Part shown: positions 6,362 through 10,886 of the stretch, one piece after another
Layout of the letters: the number at the start of each line of letters is the position of its first letter
Numbering within the stretch: position 1 is the first letter of the stretch
Origin: Alphaproteobacteria bacterium
GTDB lineage: Bacteria > Pseudomonadota > Alphaproteobacteria > RF32 > CAG-239
Direction: 5' to 3'
DNA: 10,886 nucleotides
NCBI GenBank assembly: GCA_017650255.1
Contig: JAGCFG010000149.1
Span: 1-10,886, forward strand
Made by a program: the position numbers and the translations under genes
The notes under the pieces: model-generated
The model's input: only the letters and a program-made list of their open reading frames with translations
Database searches by the model: none
Told to the model about the DNA's origin: nothing

Positions 6362-6393
6362 GGGCGGTTCTTGCAAAAAAAGAGCCGCCCTTT
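6362..6393 (+). terminator. Strong hairpin after the capsid gene
   Basis: GGGCGGTTCT (6362-6371) pairs with AGAGCCGCCC (6381-6390), ten pairs including one G-T, around a 9-base A-rich loop. Only three T follow before ATG, so it may terminate weakly. It lies in the 82-base gap between the capsid gene and the next gene. It probably lowers transcription of the genes below it, or protects the 3' end of the capsid mRNA. Confidence 0.65.
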
Positions 6394-6412
6394 ATGAAAA
6401 GGAAATAAGTCT

Positions 6413-6997
6413 ATGGATTTTGCAACTTTTGAAAAATTTGCTAACAATGTCAATTCTGAAGATGGCGTAATTGCGCGTTTTTATGACAGAGTGGTAAAAA
6501 CAGATAAGCTGACCGAGGATGGTCTGCCGAAATTTAAGCTGGTTTGTTTTTGCGAGATTAGGATTAAGGATAATAATTCTGAAATTTATGACCAACCAGC
6601 GACAAAGGAAAAAATAAGGCGTTTCCCGAGAGAGTATGAACTTTATAAAATTTCAAAACAACAGGCGGAAGATGGGACACCTTTGGAACAATTTGCTTTT
6701 TTGGACGGGGCAGAAATAGAAACTTTGAAAATGCGCGGAATTTTTACCGTGGAAGGATTGGCCGCTTTATCACAAGAAAAAGCAGATGAGTTGTCTTTGG
6801 GCAAAGAGAAAGATTTGGCATATAAATTTATGCAACGAGCAAAAGGAAACCTTAGTTTGGCCGAGTGGCAGGAAAAAGAAGAACAATATTTGGATAAAAT
6901 CAGCTTGCTTGAGAGCAAATTGGAAAGTTTGCAACAACAGATAAAAATGGGGAGAAAAAATGAAAAGTATTCTAGAGATTTGTCAAGACGCCGCTAG
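6413..6997 (+). CDS. Conserved phage capsid-adjacent protein, function unknown
   Basis: A 194-residue protein. The middle (FCEIRIKDNNSEIYDQPATKEKIRRFPREYELY, roughly 46-78) and the following GTPLEQF (88-94) resemble a family found just after the capsid gene in podovirus-like phages. Residues 97-145 (LDGAEIETLKMRGIFTVEGLA...LGKEKDLAYKFMQRA) read as a helix-hairpin-helix-like fold. Residues 150-178 (EWQEKEEQYLDKISLLESKL...) are likely a coiled coil, and the tail is basic (RRR at the end). Such a protein could decorate or bridge the capsid, or bind DNA, but I cannot say which. ATG 6413 has AAAAGGAAA upstream. The last 38 bases overlap the next gene. Confidence 0.7.
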   Translation: MDFATFEKFANNVNSEDGVIARFYDRVVKTDKLTEDGLPKFKLVCFCEIRIKDNNSEIYDQPATKEKIRRFPREYELYKISKQQAEDGTPLEQFAFLDGAEIETLKMRGIFTVEGLAALSQEKADELSLGKEKDLAYKFMQRAKGNLSLAEWQEKEEQYLDKISLLESKLESLQQQIKMGRKNEKYSRDLSRRR

Positions 6998-7667
6998 TTT
7001 GGCTTGTATTCAGGCACCGACAACTTTGTTCGATGAAGGTAGTCAAAACAGCAAGATTTTTCTGAGTGTTGCCAGAGATGCGCTTAATGGACTTTTGCGC
7101 GTTGGAGATTGGCAAGAATTGACAAAGGATGGCTGTTTGGTGACGATGAAAGGTAAAAAGGACTATTTTATCAAAGCTTTTTGTCCGGATTTTTTCCAGC
7201 TTTTGAATAATACCGTTTTTATAAAGGACAAAAATGAAAAGGTTATCGGTTCAATCAGACCGGAACAGTGGCAAAGAGAAAAGTTTTTCGGAAACAGCGA
7301 TTTGGGAATTAAGTTCAAAATTCAAAATTCGATGTTTCGGTTTTTGCAAGAGCCTCCCGAGGGAGTGAAAATTGTTTTTCAATATCGTTCGGCCAATGTG
7401 GTTTTTGACAGTGGAATGTTTGTTGAAAAGACAGAGATTACAAAAAACAGTGATATTCCGATTTTTGATGAATATTTGGTGAAATTGGCTATTCGCTGGC
7501 GTTTGCAAGAACGCAACGGACAGTCTTATGATGAAGAATTTGCGGAATATCAGAAGGAATGCCGCAAATGTTTTGGTGCAGGACTTTCTACCCGCGACAT
7601 AAGTTTGTCAGGTGGAGTTAAAAATATCTCTGAGGGAGGAATTGTGTATGTCGGATCGGAAAATTAA
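6960..7667 (+). CDS. Head-tail adaptor protein (gp4 / tail tube A-like)
   Basis: A 235-residue protein with the pattern of podovirus adaptors. These include an N-terminal helical pair (MKSILEICQDAASLACIQAP, 1-20; then SVARDALNGLLRVGDWQELTK, 36-56), a short beta part with DYFIKAFCPDF (68-78), WQREKFF (104-110), FLQEPPEGVKIVFQYRSANVVF (128-149), and a C-terminal helix DEYLVKLAIRWRLQERNGQSYDEEFAEYQ (170-198). In P22 (gp4) and T7 (gp11) the equivalents sit under the portal and carry the nozzle. ATG 6960 follows GGGAG at 6950-6954. The gene overlaps its neighbours by 38 bases upstream and 20 bases downstream. I recognise the family; the exact subtype is inferred from synteny. Confidence 0.8.
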   Translation: MKSILEICQDAASLACIQAPTTLFDEGSQNSKIFLSVARDALNGLLRVGDWQELTKDGCLVTMKGKKDYFIKAFCPDFFQLLNNTVFIKDKNEKVIGSIRPEQWQREKFFGNSDLGIKFKIQNSMFRFLQEPPEGVKIVFQYRSANVVFDSGMFVEKTEITKNSDIPIFDEYLVKLAIRWRLQERNGQSYDEEFAEYQKECRKCFGAGLSTRDISLSGGVKNISEGGIVYVGSEN

Positions 7668-9195
7668 CAGAGCTCAGAATTATATTTTGCCTTCGCCTAT
7701 CGGCGGACTTAATAGGAGAGACAATTTTGATGCAATGGCTGTAGATGATGCGATTGTGATGGACAATTATTATCCTTCTGAGACAAGCGTATGTTTGCGA
7801 AACGGTTATCGGTCTTATGCTTTGGAGAATGCTGATTTATCGGTAGAAACACTGATAAATTTTTGCAATCCTGAAAATAGCCGTTTGTTTGCAGCTACAG
7901 ACGGCAAAATTATTGATGTTACCAGCGGTGGCGACAGTGTTGTTGTGCAAAATTTGCATGGAAACGTTTGGAGCTATGTGCAGTTTAGGGGGCGTTTGTT
8001 GTTGGCGAACGGAGAAGATAATCCTTTGTCATATTATAAAAATGCATTGGGAGATTGGGTTTGGCAGCAAACAAGTTTGAGCGGTGATAATCTTGTTGCA
8101 AGCAGTCTTTGCAAAATTGCGGTGTCTAAACAGAGAGTTTTTTATGTTGAAAAAAATTCGTTGTCTTATTGGTATTCTGACGGTGTGGGAGAAGTTGAAG
8201 GAACTTTGAACAAAGTTGATTTATCTTTTTTTGCAACGAGAGGCGGTTATCTTACAGCGATTGCATCTTGGACATTGGATGGAGGACAAGGACTTGATGA
8301 TTTGACGGTGTTTATAACCTCGGAAGGAGAAGTTTTTGTTTATTCGGGAAATAATCCCAGTGATGCGGATGACTGGAAATTGAAAGGCAGATATTTTATC
8401 AGCAGACCTGTCGGAGATAATTGCGTTGTGCAATATCAGGGGGATATTGTTTTGATTTGCGAAGAAGGCTATGTACCTTTGAGTTCTGTTCTAAAAATTG
8501 CGGACACTGGTGCAAGCTCCGTTGCTTATAGTGACAAGATAAGAGGTTTGGTCTTATCGAGAGTAAAAAACGGTAAAAATCTTGCAGGTTGGCAAGGAAT
8601 TATTTATCCGCGCGGCGGGTATGCGATATTTAATGTTCCGTGCGGAAAACAGTTTGAGCAACATGTAATAAACATGAGTTCTGGTGCTTGGTGCAGGTTT
8701 GTTGGCATAAATGCGTTATGCTGGTGTTTGTTTGAAGGACGGTTGTATTTTGGTGCGGAAAAAGGGGTTTATCTTTTTGATGAGGGTAACTCTGATAACG
8801 GAGCGGCAATTTTAGGCTGTGTTCATCAGGCATATGGTGATTTGGGAGCATCTAATTTGAAAAAAATTTTGATGCTTAATCCAAGAACAAAAAGCACATC
8901 TCCGTTTTTGCTCAATATATATACCAATACAGATTTTAACGACGAAGAAAAAGAATATGTCGAAAATGTCGGCGGCGGTCTGGGAAGCAAATGGAATTTG
9001 AGTAAGTGGAGCTGTTTGTCAAATCCGGTTGGGACAAAATGGGGAACTCTCAAACACAGAATTCAGAGTCAGTGGATTGGCAATATTGCAACAGGTTTCA
9101 AGGTTTCGGTTGTTTTTAAGACCAAGACCAACGGAAATGCGATTGAATGGTATAATACAGGAATTAGGTTTGAACAGGGAGGCGGTGTTGTCTGA
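7648..9195 (+). CDS. Tail nozzle / tail tube B-like protein (beta-rich)
   Basis: A 515-residue beta-strand-rich protein. N-terminal LPSPIGGLNRRDNF (14-27), DAIVMDNYYPSETSVCLRNGY (34-54) and LFAATDGKIIDVT (80-92) are hallmarks of a podovirus tail family that follows the adaptor. So is the central TAIASWTLDGGQGLDDLTVF ... TSEGEVFVYSGNNPSDADDWKLKG. Repeated strand pairs with Gly/Asp turns suggest a propeller-like body. By position it corresponds to P22 gp10 or T7 gp12, the tail nozzle that closes the channel. ATG 7648 lies 7 bases after GAGGGAGGA (7632-7640); a GTG at 7612 is in frame but lies deeper in the preceding gene without such a site. It overlaps the adaptor by 20 bases and the GNAT gene by 8. 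Confidence 0.75.
   Translation: MSDRKINRAQNYILPSPIGGLNRRDNFDAMAVDDAIVMDNYYPSETSVCLRNGYRSYALENADLSVETLINFCNPENSRLFAATDGKIIDVTSGGDSVVVQNLHGNVWSYVQFRGRLLLANGEDNPLSYYKNALGDWVWQQTSLSGDNLVASSLCKIAVSKQRVFYVEKNSLSYWYSDGVGEVEGTLNKVDLSFFATRGGYLTAIASWTLDGGQGLDDLTVFITSEGEVFVYSGNNPSDADDWKLKGRYFISRPVGDNCVVQYQGDIVLICEEGYVPLSSVLKIADTGASSVAYSDKIRGLVLSRVKNGKNLAGWQGIIYPRGGYAIFNVPCGKQFEQHVINMSSGAWCRFVGINALCWCLFEGRLYFGAEKGVYLFDEGNSDNGAAILGCVHQAYGDLGASNLKKILMLNPRTKSTSPFLLNIYTNTDFNDEEKEYVENVGGGLGSKWNLSKWSCLSNPVGTKWGTLKHRIQSQWIGNIATGFKVSVVFKTKTNGNAIEWYNTGIRFEQGGGVV
9176..9182 (+). promoter_or_regulatory. Shine-Dalgarno AGGGAGG fixing a TTG start for the GNAT gene
   Basis: AGGGAGG sits 5 bases before TTG 9188 and inside the end of the nozzle-like gene. 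The GTG at 9185 is only 2 bases away and too close. The open frame runs up to 9029, but the residues before 9188 do not look like a GNAT N-terminus. Confidence 0.6.
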
Positions 9196-9628
9196 GCTGG
9201 TTTATGACGGAAAATTGCAAACGGCTCGTTTGTTGGCGCAAAAACTGGGGTTGCCGATGGATGAGTTTGTCGACGGGTTTGTTTTTAATATTGTTCGTGA
9301 TGGTTTGTGCATGGGTACGGTGGCTTATAATGACTATCGTGTAAATGATTCTGCATGGATAAGCATTTGGACTTTGAATAAAAAATGGTGCAGTGCAAAA
9401 ATTTTGAAACAGATTTTCGGTGTGGCATTTGATGCTTTGAAATGCAGAAGAATTAATGCGCTTATTTGTTGCGATAATTTGTCCTCGATATCTTTGGCCA
9501 AAAGGTGCGGATTTGTTGAGGAAGGGAAAATGCATGCATATTATCAAAACGGCAAAGATGCTTATGTTTTGGGAATGTTGCGTGATGATTGTAAATTTTT
9601 GAAAGGAAAGGAAAAGAAAAATGTCTAG
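9188..9628 (+). CDS. GNAT-family acetyltransferase in the tail module
   Basis: A 146-residue protein resembling GNAT N-acetyltransferases carried in phage tail operons. Strand-like FVFNIVRDGLCMGTVAYND (31-49) and SAWISIWTLNKKW (55-67) are followed by a helix (70-84), RRINALICCDNLSSISLAKRCGFVEEGKM (87-115) with the usual N..S..LA...GF.EEG signature, and a final YVLGMLRDDCKFLKG (126-140). The classical Q/RxxGxG/A acetyl-CoA loop is not well preserved (NKKWCSAK at its place), so activity and substrate are uncertain. Known phage homologues are suspected to modify virion or host proteins. The start is TTG with a strong ribosome site. It overlaps both neighbours by 8 bases, suggesting co-translation with the tail genes. 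Confidence 0.75.
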   Translation: MSELVYDGKLQTARLLAQKLGLPMDEFVDGFVFNIVRDGLCMGTVAYNDYRVNDSAWISIWTLNKKWCSAKILKQIFGVAFDALKCRRINALICCDNLSSISLAKRCGFVEEGKMHAYYQNGKDAYVLGMLRDDCKFLKGKEKKNV

Positions 9629-10538
9629 CGGATTTAAGGCTGTGGGAAAATTGTTGGGAGCAGGAGGAAGCAGTACTTCTCGTTATAGCTCGGAAAACAA
9701 TATTTTAGATTATTTGAAAAATTATGATACCTCTACCTATGATAATACGGTGCAGAATTTGTTAAATAATGCTTATAATATGAGCCAAAATGTAAATAAT
9801 ATGGGAAATTATGTTTTTTCGGTTGACGGGTCTGATGAGGCGCGAAAAAGAGCAGAGAATGCGACGTATAATGCTTATACGAGTTTGTTGGCGCCGGAGT
9901 TTGAAAGACAAACAAATAATTTGGAAACAAGGCTTCAAAATCAGGGCATAGGGGTTGGAACAGATGCATATAATAATGCAATGAATACTTTGCTCAAAAA
10001 CCAAAATGACAGTTATAATAATGCGGCTTATAATTCTGTTTTAGCGGGACAAAATGCTTATAATCAGAGTTTGAACAATGCTATCAGTGCAGGAAATTTT
10101 GCTAATGATGCACAAAAAAATTATTTAAGCCAGATTTTGGCGCAATTGCAAAATTCGTATTCCGGATATGATAATGCCATGAATATTTATAATATTCAAC
10201 ACGCTTCAGATTCCAGAATAAGTGATGCAAAGCAGGCAAATTCAGCTGCGCAGACAAAAGCCGGACAAGATTTTGTAAGCGGTGCTTTGAGCTCGGCGGC
10301 GATGTTGTTTTCGGATATAAGATTAAAAGAGAATTTGCGCGAAGTAGGCAAACTTTATAACGGTTTGAGTGTTTATTGTTTTAATTTTGTGGGCTCAAAA
10401 GTTTCGCAATTGGGGTTGTTGGCGCAAGAAGTTGCCGAGGTTAAGCCTGAGGCTGTTTTTGAGGATGAAAACGGTTATTTGATGCTTGATTATGATTTGG
10501 CGGTTGAGCCTGTTGCAGGTGCAGAGAAATCAAAGTAG
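9621..10538 (+). CDS. Tyr/Asn-rich virion protein with C-terminal S74 domain
   Basis: A 305-residue protein in two parts. Residues 1-225 are helical and very rich in N, A, Q, Y and S. They include PEFERQTNNLETRLQNQGIG (92-111), with GTDAYNNAM next, a pattern seen in phage tail-operon proteins. Residues 231-294 match the Peptidase_S74 intramolecular chaperone: SDIRLKEN (231-238), YNGLSVYCFNF (246-256), GLLAQEVAEVKPEAVF (265-280), GYLMLDYDL (285-293). Ser231 and Lys236 have the spacing of the S911/K916 dyad of endosialidase, so self-cleavage before Ser231 is plausible. S74 domains trimerise fibre proteins and then cut themselves off. ATG 9621 follows AAGGAAAGG. It overlaps GNAT by 8 bases. Best guess: tail fibre or ejection protein. 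Confidence 0.75.
   Translation: MSSGFKAVGKLLGAGGSSTSRYSSENNILDYLKNYDTSTYDNTVQNLLNNAYNMSQNVNNMGNYVFSVDGSDEARKRAENATYNAYTSLLAPEFERQTNNLETRLQNQGIGVGTDAYNNAMNTLLKNQNDSYNNAAYNSVLAGQNAYNQSLNNAISAGNFANDAQKNYLSQILAQLQNSYSGYDNAMNIYNIQHASDSRISDAKQANSAAQTKAGQDFVSGALSSAAMLFSDIRLKENLREVGKLYNGLSVYCFNFVGSKVSQLGLLAQEVAEVKPEAVFEDENGYLMLDYDLAVEPVAGAEKSK
9774..10193 (+). repeat. Seven in-frame TATAAT codon pairs (Tyr-Asn)
   Basis: TATAAT occurs at 9774, 9867, 9969, 10014, 10029, 10059 and 10188, each in frame as Tyr-Asn (residues 52, 83, 117, 132, 137, 147, 190). Several share the longer GCTTATAAT. Spacing is irregular, so this is a compositional and codon repeat, not a tandem array. Confidence 0.8.
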
Positions 10539-10550
10539 GGAGAACCAATA

Positions 10551-10886
10551 ATGACAGGTATGATGACAAGAAATGGTATTTTGATAAGGCAGGGTGACAG
10601 TTATGATATTGCCATGCATTTCAAAAGCAAAAACGGCGATGATTTTGATATTAGCGGTGCGCAGATTAGTTTTAATGTCAAAAATGAAAGTGCTTTGCTG
10701 TTTGCCATTGCCGGAGAGTTGGTTGAACCCAAACGAGGTAAGGCGCTGATTAAAATTTTGCCGCAGCATACAAATATTGATGCAGGTAAATATGAGGCAA
10801 ATATCAAGATTGTATTTGCTAATGGTGATGTTCATACAATTTTTCCGCAAGATATTACGCAAAATGCTGTGTTTGAAATTTCGGAA
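10551..10886 (+). CDS. Baseplate-upper-protein-like / receptor-binding protein, 3' end missing
   Basis: An open frame of 112 codons runs from ATG 10551 to the window end with no stop. The ribosome site is GGGAGA (10538-10543), 7 bases upstream; ATGs at 10560 and 10563 are further away. The protein is beta-rich: ILIRQGDSYDI near the start, then DDFDISGAQISFNVKN, then GKALIKILPQHTNIDAGKYEANIKIVFANGDVHTIF. This order (a polar start, an I..NVK strand, L..T.I..G.Y...I, then a G..HT... strand) resembles the Ig-like N-terminal domain of BppU-type and similar phage receptor-binding or adaptor proteins. The family call is from pattern memory only. It follows the S74 gene by 12 bases. Confidence 0.6.
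   Translation, partial: MTGMMTRNGILIRQGDSYDIAMHFKSKNGDDFDISGAQISFNVKNESALLFAIAGELVEPKRGKALIKILPQHTNIDAGKYEANIKIVFANGDVHTIFPQDITQNAVFEISE

Noticed and set aside
9029..9187. Upstream extension of the GNAT gene
   Set aside because: The extra 53 residues are encoded out of frame within the nozzle gene, lack GNAT-like features and have no ribosome site matching that of TTG 9188.
9774..10193. The TATAAT boxes as real promoters
   Set aside because: None has a clear TTGACA-like partner that I could see at 16-18 bases, and all are explained as Tyr-Asn codons; kept only as a repeat and an observation.
1..10886. tRNA genes, CRISPR arrays, insertion sequences or a defence system
   Set aside because: I saw no cloverleaf, no spaced direct repeats of CRISPR form, no transposase, and no nuclease, toxin or sensor genes apart from the packaging terminase.

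Overview
The window looks like the packaging, head and tail region of a tailed phage of podovirus-like layout, integrated next to a cellular gene. It begins inside an NfeD-type membrane protein gene (1-372), which is almost certainly host. That gene ends in an intrinsic terminator, and a small terminase gene follows about 15 bases later. All ten further complete genes and one partial gene lie on the + strand with almost no free space. The DNA is AT-rich, coding strands are rich in G and T, and leucine is mostly TTG. The phage protein families (scaffold, major capsid, capsid-adjacent protein, adaptor, nozzle-like protein, GNAT, S74-tailed protein) resemble those I associate with podovirus-like prophages of Alphaproteobacteria. 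A low-GC alphaproteobacterial host is therefore my best guess, but it is an inference from memory, not from a search.

Layout: 1-372 NfeD-like (5' end missing); 401-425 terminator; 439-2194 terminase small and large subunits, overlapping by 68 bases; 2195-2315 a noncoding spacer with three terminator-like hairpins at a regular spacing of about 32 bases; 2316-2573 a phage GroES-like co-chaperonin; 2566-4374 portal; 4384-4662 unknown small protein; 4607-5317 probable scaffold; 5344-6330 major capsid protein; 6362-6393 strong hairpin; 6413-6997 conserved capsid-adjacent protein of unknown role; 6960-7667 head-tail adaptor; 7648-9195 tail nozzle/tail-tube-B-like protein; 9188-9628 GNAT acetyltransferase; 9621-10538 Tyr-Asn-rich virion protein with a C-terminal S74 autoprotease/chaperone domain; 10551 to the window end, the start of a baseplate-upper-protein-like or receptor-binding protein.

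How it fits together: the terminase cuts and pumps DNA through the portal into a capsid built from the major capsid protein around the scaffold, possibly with help from the phage's own GroES acting with host GroEL. The adaptor and nozzle close the portal and form the short tail. The S74-tailed protein and the partial last gene probably belong to the ejection or host-recognition apparatus. Three genes (large terminase, GroES, GNAT) appear to start at TTG, each behind a strong Shine-Dalgarno sequence, and seven gene pairs overlap by 8-68 bases, which suggests translational coupling. No integrase, repressor, lysis gene, tRNA, CRISPR array or insertion sequence is visible. Nothing here is convincingly a new defence or mobile system. 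The most unusual signals are the periodic hairpin/TATAAC array before groES, the small GroES itself, and a peptide duplicated at both ends of the probable scaffold.
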